This document shows, in pieces, positions 53,801-63,439 of a stretch of DNA of 64,000 nucleotides (the stretch's first letter is position 1; the number at the start of each line of letters is the position of its first letter). A program made the position numbers and the translations under genes. Below the pieces are notes generated by a model that made no database searches, was not told where the DNA came from, and was given only the letters and a program-made list of their open reading frames with translations. The stretch is from Mesostigma viride (Eukaryota; Streptophyta; Mesostigmatophyceae; Mesostigmatales; Mesostigmataceae): the NCBI GenBank assembly GCA_009746045.1, contig RPFO01000103.1:844143-908142 (forward strand), written 5' to 3'.

Positions 53801-56800
53801 CAGGGGGGGTTCTCCAGGAACTTGATGTGGGCGAATTGCACGGCCGCCTCTTTCAAATTCTTGGCGACTTCCATTATTTTTATCAGGTTGCTGGGAGGGG
53901 CCTCACAGGACATGATCGGCGCTTGGATCAGGCTGTCGAAGTACTGGAAACTCGCAAGTTCCCGATGCGCGGTGAAAATGGACAGTTCGTGCGCCTTGTC
54001 TTTAGGGCGCGCGTCAAGGAAGTCTTGCCGAGCCGCGATATCCTGTGCGATCGCCGGCTTGCCGTCGACAACGGGCTTCAAAGGGTCCTCACACCAGAAC
54101 AGCCAGCGCTGCATGAAGTTCTTCTGGTCCGGCCCCCACTTGTCGGTCTCTTCAGCCCCCCTGCCTTGTCGCCGGCGCCGTCCCCTTCGGCCTTGGCTTG
54201 CTCTCCTTTCTGCCAAAAGGGCTTCACAATCGCCCAGATCTTGCCGTACAGAGGAGTTGGGAGAGACACGCCCTTCCCTCTCTTGACGGGTCCATATGCC
54301 TGGTAGGCCCGGTGCACATCCCCCAGCGCTGAGCCCCACGTTGCCTTGGCTTGGGCTGTGTCCTCCGCGTTCATGGCGTTCCCGAGCTGCCTGACAATGC
54401 CGATCATCTCGCCGACTCGTTCGGAAACCTGCATCGCCGTATGGCAAAAACGCGCAGAGACACATCGACAGTCCTCCCAAATAAGCACAACTCAACTGAG
54501 AACAATAAAGCGACTCACAGAAACGCCGGCGGTCGCATCTTGACCAAAATATGGTGGAACATGAAAACCCCTTATAGAAACGCCGGCGGTCGCATCTTGA
54601 CCGAACTAATGGCATACTGAAATTAACACAAGAAAACCACTTATAGAAACGCCGGCGGTCGCAACCTGGCTTACCTTCTGTTCACGGATCTGCCACCAGG
54701 TCGGCAGGATGGTCTCACCCTTGAGCATCTGCACGTCCACCCCCCCGAAATTCGTCCAATCAGTTGCCCACTCCTCCAGCTTCGCCGCGGCCACGGTCTT
54801 CGTGACCTCCTGCTCCTTCCCTCCCCGCGCAACGACCCTGAGCTTTTCCGCCTTCATGAAACCATTCAGCATTGCCTTGTACCACACAGATCTTTGGTCC
54901 ACGGTCATATTTGGGGTGACCAGTTCGAATTTCACCGATTTGATGAGTGTGGTAAAGTGGTTCCCGTCCAGCACGAGAAAGCCGCAAATGGCTGGCGGCA
55001 ACGGTGGCTTTCTCTCGAGTGGAGCCATCTCCCAGGCGGACTTGCACAAACTGTCCAAAAGCGCGGCCTTTCTCACGTCCACGGGCTTAAGATCGTCCAG
55101 AATATCGGCCGGTCCTGTCAGAACCGCGGTGGAAGCAGCTTCGGCCATCTCCTTGGCCGAGCTCGTTCGCAGGTAGATATCAATCTCTTTGTCAGTCATT
55201 GCGCGAGCGTAGCCAGCCTTCATTGTCCGTGCCCCCCCCATCTCCCCGAAGAGTTGCGCGAGCTGACGCTGGGTACCTTCCTTTTTCGTCCATTCATGAA
55301 AACTGTTCGGGCACCGGTCAGCCAAAAACTGGAACGAGTACCGCCACACAGGAATCACCAGCTTGTCGTGGCCGTAGTCGGACTCCGAGTTTGCAAAAAT
55401 GGTGGCGTTCTGCTCGGCTCTAGACAGATGCAAGTCTCGTGCGAGGAGCTTCTGAGGCCCAACGAACAGGTTCCTTGTCCACACCCGATTTCGATGCACC
55501 AAGGCCTTGGACATGTCATCGAGGTCCCGAGGCTGAACGGCAAGCTGCTTCCGCAACCGTTTGCCCTTCGCGATCTCATCGTTCACATCCAGAATGTCAT
55601 CATCATCCTGCGACACCGGGGCCTTCTCCCATTTCTCAAGCAGAGACACGGGAGCATCCGCAACCTCCACCTCCTTTCCTTTCCCCTTTCCCTTCAGCGC
55701 CTTCCCCTTGTGGGTCGCAAGTGCTTCGGAGAGTCCCTTCTGGAATTCGTCGACGGCAGCAGTCCACGTACTCGCTACTTCCACATCCGAGCTGCGCGCG
55801 TGCTGGTCGAGGCTGATTGAGTACAGGATGGCCGCGTGGGTCGCCCTCTCGGCCTGCACGTACTGCAGTGATGCGAAACAATCAGGAAAGCATAACCAAA
55901 AGGAAAAAGTAAATGTCACACTTGAGAAACGCCGGCCGTCGCAACCTACATGAAACCTGAACCTCAACATCAAAGCCCCCCTCACAACAGAGGTACACTT
56001 GGCTCATTTCCCTCAACCGTGATGCGAAAAAATCAGGAAAACATAGTCAAAAGGAAGTGTCACACTTAAGAAACGCCGGCCGTCGCAACCTACATGAAAC
56101 CTGGATCTCAAGAAGCCCCCTCACAACAGAGGTACACTTACCTCATTCCCCTTAACAATGATAGGAAAAAATCAGGAAAGCATAACCAAAAGGAATAAAG
56201 TAAATGTCACACTTGAGAAACGCCGGCCGTCGCAACCTACATGAAACGTGGACCTCAAGAACAAAGACCCCCTCACAACAGAGGTAGACTTACCTCATTC
56301 CCCTCAACCGCTGCTGCTTCAGCCGCTTTCTTCGACCCCTTCGCGGTCTTCGGAGACTTGTCCCGGCGGGCATCGTGTTCCTTCAACATCTTGATCAGAG
56401 TCTTGGCGTCCGCCATCGTCACCGTCAACAGTTTACACTTCCTCTCCTTCGCTTTGCCCTCGAACAGGTTCTCCTGCATCCACTTTATCAAGGCCTTGGC
56501 GCTCGGGATCTCCTCAGGCTGTGTGGCGCCATCGGGCGCGCACGCATTCTTCACGATCAACTCAGCGACTTGATGGAGAGTCATCATCTGGTTCCGTACC
56601 TCAGGTGGGGCTGTTTCCGTTCTCACCTCGGCCACAACCCGCTTTGCCAACGTCCTCAGTTTATAAGCATCCGCTTGCTCCTTAAAGCGTGTCATTTTCG
56701 CAGTATCGCCGTCGCTTCCACCCACGCCCTCTGACACAGGCTCACCGACAGCGATAGCCCCCTCTCCCTGGAGATTTGCCCCACCCTGACGACCGGCTTC

Positions 56801-57985
56801 CTGCAAGAACATTATCAACGGAAGATCAAATAATGTAAGAAAAGTGTAAAGAAACGCCGGCCGTCGTAACTCTGTCCATTGAGGACGAACCTAAACTTTC
56901 GATTTAAGTCAACGGTAACTTACCCTTCCCCCCTCTGCAGTGGAACCACCGTAAGATCCACTTCCCCTCCTCTCACCGCCCTCCTGCTGCTCGAACGGAC
57001 TTCCCTGTAAAAATAGCAAACGCGATTGTCCATTCACAAGAAAAAAATTACTACAAAAATAAACAAGGATATACGCACGCAAACCATTTCATTACAAGTA
57101 AACTGCGGAGAGGAATCTGACGCACTCATGTACCTGGGTGCTTCCCGCCATTGAGCGGGCTTCTCTTGCACCCACATCCTCTTGCCGGCCCTGCGAACAT
57201 TTCAACGGAAAGTAAAAATCCGCTTAGTTGTCGGAAATGACATGTCTGGCGAATATTGCAAAAAAATGCTTATTGTATTTCACGACATCAATTAAATGGG
57301 CAGAGACTTACGAAGATCGGCCCGCCACCTTCCAAATTGCCCGGCGTCATTCGAAAACATCGAGGTCTTCCCCTCCATCGACCCCCTTCCCCCTTCCCCT
57401 TGGCCGCGGCGGGGGCATATCGCCCGTCGCGACCGGCTTGGAAGTCGCGGGGGGATCCCTTGCGGTTGAGGGCACTGCGGCCGACTCGTGCACACTCTCC
57501 CCCCTCTTTTGGGCTACTGCGGCAGGCGCGGCATGGGAGGGCGCGGCGGCTAGTGTCTCTGGCGCATTCTGAGCCAACCGACGCAACCTTAGCTCCTGCT
57601 GGAGCAGGGTTTCGAAACGAGGCATGAATGTGCGCTTGGAGGTATAAGGCACCTTGGCGACTTCAGGTTTGTCATTAAGGATGTCTTGGTACAGCGCGAA
57701 TTGCTGTTCACGAGTGCCATTCGCGAGTCGCTCAAACCGCTCAATCTGAATCCGCTTAACCGGATCGTCCACCATCTCAAGACCACCGTGGTACTCATCC
57801 TTCCCAGTGACCGCGGCAAAGCTGACACCAGATTCCACCATTGGGGGCGGCGTCCCCTCCCTTGCACGCTTGTGAGGAGGCTGTTGTGAGGAGGCGCCTT
57901 GGGCCTGAACTGCTTGCCCTTCAGACGCTTCCCCCCTAGGGGGAGAGTCGCCGACCACCTGCGATGTAGGGCCGCCCTTTTCCAT
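50885..57985 (-). CDS. Large unrecognised island protein, 7 exons, about 1,970 aa if frames are joined
   Basis: Exons: 57985-57312, 57190-57134, 57004-56924, 56800-56294, 55862-54675, 54428-51754 and 51612-50885, with GTAAG-type donors and CAG acceptors. Intron phases agree throughout, which argues for one gene. Three single-base frame breaks lie in homopolymers: T4 near 57355, G6 near 54158 and C7 at 53803-53809. One extra base at each would join the frames, except for one TGA at 52760-52762 after an acidic GAG/GAC microsatellite. As sequenced, successive frames meet as ATGA (57347-57350) and TGATG (53798-53802). Features, N to C: Pro/Ala-rich head, KKAAEAAAVEG helix, Lys-rich patch, LDGNHFTTLI reminiscent of the ParB/sulfiredoxin GNH turn (weak), Trp-rich segments, acidic tract, five 24-aa repeats (GNAGGRICDEEGDRQ), then WRKWxxGY-like basic C-terminus. 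The start ATG directly follows a TTGTTGCAG acceptor. No family recognised. Confidence 0.7.
52258..52570 (-). repeat. 72-bp coding repeat, about 4.5 copies
   Basis: Tandem units encode SRPVTGNAGGRICDEEGDRQ plus QEGG, in frame with the large protein. Copies differ by a few bases, mostly silent or conservative, and lie next to other homopolymer-rich coding sequence. Confidence 0.85.
54429..54674 (-). repeat. Intron with three 58-69 bp hairpin-bearing units
   Basis: This whole intron of the large island gene holds three spaced copies of the hairpin motif at 54519, 54576 and 54645, each followed (minus sense) by TTTCTRTRAG and a T-rich stretch. Confidence 0.8.
55863..56293 (-). repeat. Intron made of three about 146-bp copies that include the exon end and donor
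   Basis: On the minus strand each unit reads GGGGAATGAG, then the donor, CCTCTGTTGTGAGGGGG, ATGTAGGTTGCGACGGCCGG and CCTTTTGGTTATGCTTTCC. The true donor is GTAAGTCTACC at 56293. The second copy keeps a usable-looking GTAAGTGTACC near 56146. The third has lost the GT (CCAAGTGTACC, near 56000). Confidence 0.85.
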
Positions 57986-58208
57986 CTGCAACAACAAAAC
58001 ACAAAAATTGGAAAAATCATACGAGTCAGCAGGAAGATGCGCCCCACGTCGCAACTCAATACAAAGAATGCATCATTATGTCAAGGTACAAACAACGTTA
58101 TAATTCAGAAAGAACAGAGATTCATAACAAGAGAACGACGCACTAAAAGATGCGACCGCCGTCGCAACTTTCGTCAATTCACTCACTATACAAACAACTC
58201 TATGTCCC

Positions 58209-58943
58209 TCATAAAGAATCATTTGGCAAGGAAATGCAAAAAATTTCGGTTACCAACTCCGTCGACCGATCGGTGGTTCGCGAATGGGAAATCGCTGCTG
58301 ATTTTCGGTCGGGCCCTTCATGGTATTTTCGAAATCTCGAGGCAAGGTTGCGCGGAAGAGGGCCCTCCTTAATCATGCGTGCGATCGGACTGGCCATGGA
58401 AAGGGATACCTGGTTCCTGGACTGCCTTGCAAGGTCAACCATCTTGAAACTTCCCCTAAGAAGGAAATCAGACGTCAGACGGTTGAATATGCGTACGTCA
58501 AGATTTGACCAACCCATCATCCATTCAACCACCTTCTCCGCTGCATCATGGAAGACCTGGCTCTCATCCGCCATTCCTCCAGACCCAAACAAACAATCGG
58601 CCGTGTTGTCGTCGTGCCTCCTAAGGCGAATGTTCACGTCCTCTTTGTCATCATCCATTTCCGACAGCCGAATTACAGCCCTTTTGGCTCCGTCCACTCC
58701 ATCCTCAAGAAGGACGTCCATCTGCGCCCCTCCCACACAATTGTTGTCAACGTATTGTTGCAGATGACGGGAAATCATGTCCTTTCCGAAAGCTACGATG
58801 TGTTCCCCACACAGACCCATGTCGGTAATTGACAGCTTTTTACATTTCCTATCCCGGCACTTCTTTTCGGGATCCTTCTCAAAAATCCGGAAAACAGCGT
58901 CCTGATATGGACGTCCCCTTATGTCGACCGTCAGACTGGACAT
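58209..58943 (-). CDS. Island protein with one C-x4-C-x10-C-x2-H zinc finger, 244 aa
   Basis: Uninterrupted frame from ATG at 58943, which directly follows TTTCGCAG, to a stop at 58209. Residues about 29-45 read CRDRKCKKLSITDMGLCGEH, a single short zinc finger of the type repeated in WRKY19-like proteins. The rest is acidic to neutral with no recognised domain. The segment from about residue 105 on (DCLFGSGGMADESQVF, then VVEWMMGWSNLDVRIFNRL) looks globular. The neighbour at 59224-60099 has a similar finger and a similar leader, GGCCGGTATGTT...CGCAG|ATGTCC, so the two are probably relatives. Function unknown. Confidence 0.7.
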   Translation of the reverse strand: MSSLTVDIRGRPYQDAVFRIFEKDPEKKCRDRKCKKLSITDMGLCGEHIVAFGKDMISRHLQQYVDNNCVGGAQMDVLLEDGVDGAKRAVIRLSEMDDDKEDVNIRLRRHDDNTADCLFGSGGMADESQVFHDAAEKVVEWMMGWSNLDVRIFNRLTSDFLLRGSFKMVDLARQSRNQVSLSMASPIARMIKEGPLPRNLASRFRKYHEGPDRKSAAISHSRTTDRSTELVTEIFCISLPNDSL

Positions 58944-59223
58944 CTGCGAAACCAGAACATACCGGCCGCGAGTAGTTTATATTATTAAAAAAAACTGGCA
59001 TTTATTAAGTCATTTTCATCTATTTATGCGAGCTAAAATTTGAAGAAAATGCAACAAAGAAACGCCCTGGGGCGCAACTTCCTCAACAACCACTTTCTAC
59101 GTACAAACGAATGGCAATCATATCGACTACGATTGTCACTACATACGAATGTCCAGACAATATAATGTGTATGTAGAGGGGGGGCATTCAAAACCAGAGA
59201 AACGCCGGCGGGCGCAACTCATA

Positions 59224-60099
59224 TCAATATAGACTGTCCCGCGACTCGTTCCACTCTCTGCAGGTTTTGCAACAACCGATCGAGCGAACTCTCGGAACCT
59301 CTTTCGCCGCCATTTCATCGACACGAGCGAACATCTCTTCTTTGGCGGCCACCAACTTTGCCTCCTTGTTGCCGGTGTCAGGATAGATTTCGGACCTCCT
59401 AGTCTTCATCGGGGCCACTCTCTCCAAATACTCTGCACACAGAGAATCCTGCTCCTCCTCCACAATCGCCTTCACGCCGGATACAATCGCTTTGGCTTTT
59501 GTTTCCACGCGAAAATCGAACTCTCGTTGAGTTATCAGCGGAATGTCGGCGAGTGCAAAACACATACGCCGATAAAGTTCGCTTACATCCGTGTCACGCG
59601 AGTCGGCAAAAGGTGTCGTCATCAAAAAGCATCTCAAGCTACTCCAACCATTTTCTTGGGCGCCGGCAACGTAGCCTCCCTTTGCCAAGTCCGCACCTGT
59701 CGCGGAGTCTTTGACTATCCAATCTTCAAGGAAATACTCGTCTCCCCTGGTGAAATCAAAATTTACACCCAAGACCTCTCCGACAGTCATGTCCAGGCGA
59801 AGTCGCAAGGCCCCCCCCGCCAATCCAGGTCCGAGGGCGCCCGCCATTCCAAGTCCGCGACTGAGGGCATTTTCGATGTGACGAGAATGTTCTTCGTGCT
59901 TTCGGCAATACAAGTCAAATCCGAGAGCGGTTTTCTTGCAAGTGGACACATCACACTTGCGCGGCGCCCCTATTGAGCGAGCAACACTCTGAATGACAGT
60001 GGCAACCGCTTGGTGTTGTTGAAGTCGTTGCCAATCCTCCATCAGGAGGTGACTAGACGAATCGGACGAATCTTCCGTCGAACCGGACATCTGCGACAA
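59224..60099 (-). CDS. Island protein with one C-x4-C-x10-C-x2-H zinc finger, 291 aa
   Basis: Uninterrupted frame starting at ATG 60099, immediately after TTGTCGCAG. Ser/Asp-rich N-terminus, then CDVSTCKKTALGFDLYCRKH at about residues 50-69, the same finger spacing as the protein at 58209-58943. A Gly-rich segment follows (GLGMAGALGPGLAGGALRLR), then an acidic globular region, a helical part with EEEQDSLCAEYLERV, and a C-terminal CCKTC. A hairpin motif starts 5-8 nt past the TGA stop. The region upstream was invaded by a TIR element that ends about 75 nt before the start codon. Function unknown. Confidence 0.7.
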   Translation of the reverse strand: MSQMSGSTEDSSDSSSHLLMEDWQRLQQHQAVATVIQSVARSIGAPRKCDVSTCKKTALGFDLYCRKHEEHSRHIENALSRGLGMAGALGPGLAGGALRLRLDMTVGEVLGVNFDFTRGDEYFLEDWIVKDSATGADLAKGGYVAGAQENGWSSLRCFLMTTPFADSRDTDVSELYRRMCFALADIPLITQREFDFRVETKAKAIVSGVKAIVEEEQDSLCAEYLERVAPMKTRRSEIYPDTGNKEAKLVAAKEEMFARVDEMAAKEVPRVRSIGCCKTCREWNESRDSLY

Positions 60100-60172
60100 G
60101 TTACGATAACATACCGGCCCCGGAAAATAAAATTCAAAAAACGTTTTGAAATTTTTTTATTGTACTTGTTTA

Positions 60173-61894
60173 TTAACTCGTCGTCTGTCCCAACTCAGTC
60201 CTCACAGGAGGACTGAGTTGACAATTTTCAACCGCGTGTAGCGACTAGGTGGGGGGTCCATCCCAAATGTTTTGATGTGGATCTGGGGTGTACTAGATAT
60301 CATTTTGTTGGCAAAAAATACTGCATATGTGAAAACTTGACCCGAACACCTGAAAATTACACGGACGTTGGGCGCCCCTCGCGAATTTGCATTTTTCGGG
60401 ATGAGAACGAGTGGGAAAATTTCAATCAAATCCTGGTGCATGAAGAAAAATATAGGCATGTAAACAACATAGTTCTTGAAGCGTGGCAAAAAACTGGGCT
60501 CCATTTGGCCACTGCAACTGCCTGAAACAATTAAAAAACTCTCAGTCCTCAGGAGAGGAATGGGGCTTTTGCTAACTTTGCTAGCATGTAAGTGCGGTCA
60601 TACTACATCACCGTGGCCACCAACCATCCCAATCAACTCATTTCCCTTCAAGCATTACAGGACAACACACTTGCATCATCATACTTCAGGTATATCATAC
60701 CTTATCATGTAGTGAGAGCCTATGCATGCATGTAGGGAATGGGCTTGGATACCTACCAACAAAAGGGTTATGTTATAAGTGCCAACCACCAATATAATGG
60801 GTAGGTTAAGCATATTTCCATTGTTTCAAACAACAATAGATATGGCTATAACTGTGTTGCTTTGCCATGATGTGGCCAACATAGTTGCTGGCACATGATG
60901 GCAGTGGTTTGTCACCAAGACTTTTCACTCACCCGTAAAAGCTTGAATGCACCCTTGACGCAGCCCGTGGCCACACAATCATGCAGTATGAACGTAGCAA
61001 AAGAATAACTAACATCTATGAAGGTGTTTAAACCTGCACAGCTCCTAAAACCCTGCACAACTACACTGGGTTAAGGCAAATGCCTGCTAACATCATCTGA
61101 AAAGGGGGTTTTAGAGAGGGGCAGGCAACGGTCAAGAAAGAGCATCAAGACTTGAACCTGACAACGCCTCGCAAGCTTAAACTCATGTACGAACATCAAG
61201 GAACGAAGAGGCAACGATTATCCGGCTTTACCTGGCACGGCTGGCGTTACCTTGGCCCAGGCGGTGCCCGCAAAAGTGGCACTTTGCGGCACATAGACCA
61301 TGACGTGACAGAATGGTCGAGATCATCAAATCTATACTGTCACTCAATATATTCTAATACAATTCATGTTAAAATGTAGAAAGAAACCTATCAGCCATTG
61401 AAATTGCGCCGGAAAGCAAGCGCAGTAATCAATTCCGTCGACCTGCCTTATCGCAGTTTTTTCCAGCAAGAACAGTGCCGACACCGGGTAAATCGCATCC
61501 CCGCGAGCTAAAAATTGATTTATATCATCTTTAGGGCATGTTAAATCTATTTACTGAGTTTGGACGGCTAAATCGTCCGCAAACGTAAACTGCATGCATG
61601 GGCGCGAGCCGCCATGGCTAGGTCGTGCATTTCCGGAACTCGCGTTTCACGTGGAAAAGTACCCTTACCACCTGTACTTTGACCGTACATTTAGCCGCTC
61701 ATACCAAATCCAAAAAATCCCAAAAATATGTCCAAGAAAGATCTTTTCACGTAGTATTTGAATCAATTTTGAGAGAAATTTTTTGTCAAACATTCTGACC
61801 GGGGCGAATTTTCTACGAAACCCAAAAACTCGGTCCTCTAGAGAGGACTGAGTTCAACTCAGTCCTCCAGGACCAGGGACAGACGACGAGTTAA
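60173..61894. mobile_element. TIR-flanked non-autonomous DNA element, 1.7 kb
   Basis: Perfect 19-bp inverted ends: TTAACTCGTCGTCTGTCCC at 60173-60191 and its complement at 61876-61894. They are flanked by TA on both sides; alternatively the TTAA itself is the duplicated target. Inside each end are palindromic AACTCAGTCCTC / GAGGACTGAGTT blocks. The interior has only short open frames (60277-60525 and 61152-61379) with no transposase motif. Confidence 0.8.
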
Positions 61895-61972
61895 TACGAA
61901 GGTTTAAATTTGGCGCAAAGAAACGCCCCAAGGCGCAACTTGTCGAACAGCAATATGGCGATAAAACATTAT

Positions 61973-62173
61973 CTATTCAATGTGCGATTGATGTGCTGAA
62001 ACCTTCCAGACTTTGACACTGTCCGGTATCACCGGACTCGGACGAGGAGTCGAATCGGAAGCGAGCCAGTAATCCTCGACTATTTTTTTGATGTACAATG
62101 GAAGACTCCTTCCATTATGTCGAAGTGTGTCGGTCCTTTGCCTTTTGGCCAAACTCTCCTTAACCTCCACCAT
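61973..62173 (-). CDS. Small basic island protein, 66 aa
   Basis: ATG at 62173 lies 3 nt after a CTACGCGCAG acceptor. The product (MVEVKESLAKRQRTDTLRHN...) is basic with a DYWLASDSTPRPSPVIPDS segment. The stop of the MYND gene is only about 93 nt upstream. A hairpin motif follows the stop at 61919-61940. It could be a separate gene or the last exon of something larger. Confidence 0.5.
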   Translation of the reverse strand: MVEVKESLAKRQRTDTLRHNGRSLPLYIKKIVEDYWLASDSTPRPSPVIPDSVKVWKVSAHQSHIE

Positions 62174-62269
62174 TTCCTGCGCGTAGGAGGAAAATGATAC
62201 GTTATAACATTAATTTATTAAAAATAACATCATATATAACAAGTTATTACTCTACATTTCAAGTTTTTT

Positions 62270-63025
62270 CTAAGAGGCAGAGCCGTCGTGGAAGTTGAAG
62301 GAGAAGTCGACATCAGACCCCATAGTTTTATCCAGTATCGTCGTCACGTTAACCCCCCACTTCACCCCTGCCAGCACCTCCCTCGCTTGCCTCAGACGTT
62401 CGCATCTATCCTTATGCCTACTCCAGTCCGCACGCTGGCACTCCTCACTGCAATATCTGGCATCCCTACATCCTCTACACCACTTGATATGAGGTCCTGT
62501 TTCGCACCCACACCCCTCCTTGGAGCACTTTCGCGTACTACGCATGCGATCCCCATCCCTCACGATCGGGTCAGAGAGCAAGAAAAAGTTCATGTTGAGG
62601 GGTACTGCCCCTACACATGCATCAGCCCTCACGCGCAGAGAATGCGTAACATTCGGGTAAAATGCGCGCCCGTAGGTGCACCCAAGCTGAGCCCCTTCCT
62701 CTTCCCCCAACTCTATCTTTGGCCCCTTTGTAATGAACGACACCAAAAGGCGGAACTCCGTCCTTGGGTCTATGGGCACTCTTAGATCCATCTGTGGTCT
62801 GAAAAAACCCTCTTGAATACAGAAGTTCATATCAGCTAGCTGGGCGTACATAATTCTCTCCATTTGGCTGAACGAATCAAACGCCAATAAAACGGCCAAG
62901 TGGCGGCCTGTCCTCTCCTGCGCGACTCGAACTTCCTCGAATATGACACGCGACAGGAAGCGAACTTGTTTGAAAACGTTTTGAAGGACGCTTCCGTAGA
63001 CTTCATTCACGATCTCGGACTCCAT
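62270..63025 (-). CDS. Island protein with MYND-type zinc finger, 251 aa
   Basis: ATG at 63025 directly follows TTTTTTCCCTGAAAAAG. The N-terminal 140 residues include ERTGRHLAVLLAFDSFSQME and an acidic region with no recognised fold. At about residues 176-214 lies a MYND-like finger: CSKEGC, then WCRGC, RYCSEECQRADW and RHKDRC, with all Cys/His ligands present. MYND fingers bind proline-rich partners in chromatin and signalling proteins and are frequent in some large DNA viruses and protists. The TAG stop is followed by AATAAATTAATGTTAT, a possible AATAAA polyadenylation signal also present before this gene. Confidence 0.75.
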   Translation of the reverse strand: MESEIVNEVYGSVLQNVFKQVRFLSRVIFEEVRVAQERTGRHLAVLLAFDSFSQMERIMYAQLADMNFCIQEGFFRPQMDLRVPIDPRTEFRLLVSFITKGPKIELGEEEGAQLGCTYGRAFYPNVTHSLRVRADACVGAVPLNMNFFLLSDPIVRDGDRMRSTRKCSKEGCGCETGPHIKWCRGCRDARYCSEECQRADWSRHKDRCERLRQAREVLAGVKWGVNVTTILDKTMGSDVDFSFNFHDGSAS

Positions 63026-63140
63026 CTTTTTCAGGGAAAAAACGAACAAAAAAATTCATAAACATTAATTTATTATTTTATAATAACAAGTTACTATTCC
63101 TCGGAATAGTTTTTTTTTATCCATTCCACAAACGCGTTTG

Positions 63141-63332
63141 TCACAAACACCTTCCATGCTTTCTCAAGAACTTGTCCCCCTGATGTTTTGAGTATTCAAA
63201 CTCGTCATCCGAAGAAACCAACTCCGGCACATCCTCCGAGAGGGTCTCTAAATTGTCATCGGCTTTCCTTTTGCGCTTGTGGTTTCCGAAGCATTTTTTT
63301 GGTTCTTCTTCTGACATTTGTTCTGCAACCAT
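63141..63332 (-). CDS. Small acidic island protein with basic patch
   Basis: Frame from ATG 63332, or from the second ATG (MSEEEPKKCF) 5 nt after a GGTTGCAG acceptor; the latter fits the pattern of the other island genes. A nuclear-localisation-like HKRKRKADD is followed by an acidic stretch (ETLSEDVPELVSSDDEFE). The 3' flank has a small perfect hairpin CTATTCC-TC-GGAATAG near 63091. No homologue recognised, and it may be only part of a gene. Confidence 0.45.
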   Translation of the reverse strand: MVAEQMSEEEPKKCFGNHKRKRKADDNLETLSEDVPELVSSDDEFEYSKHQGDKFLRKHGRCL

Positions 63333-63439
63333 GGAGTCATTTCGAGGGGGTGTGGTTTAACGGGTGCAGATTTAAAGTAATTTGTTTTAGGTGAACGATG
63401 GTAAAACTTCATTAGATATTTTAAACGAACGAGAAGCAA

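Noticed and set aside
51734-54286. Separate overlapping genes, as in a bacterial operon (ATGA and TGATG joins)
   Set aside because: Intron phases are continuous through the whole locus and each join lies at a homopolymer, so one gene with read errors or frameshifts is the simpler reading; kept only as a finding to check.
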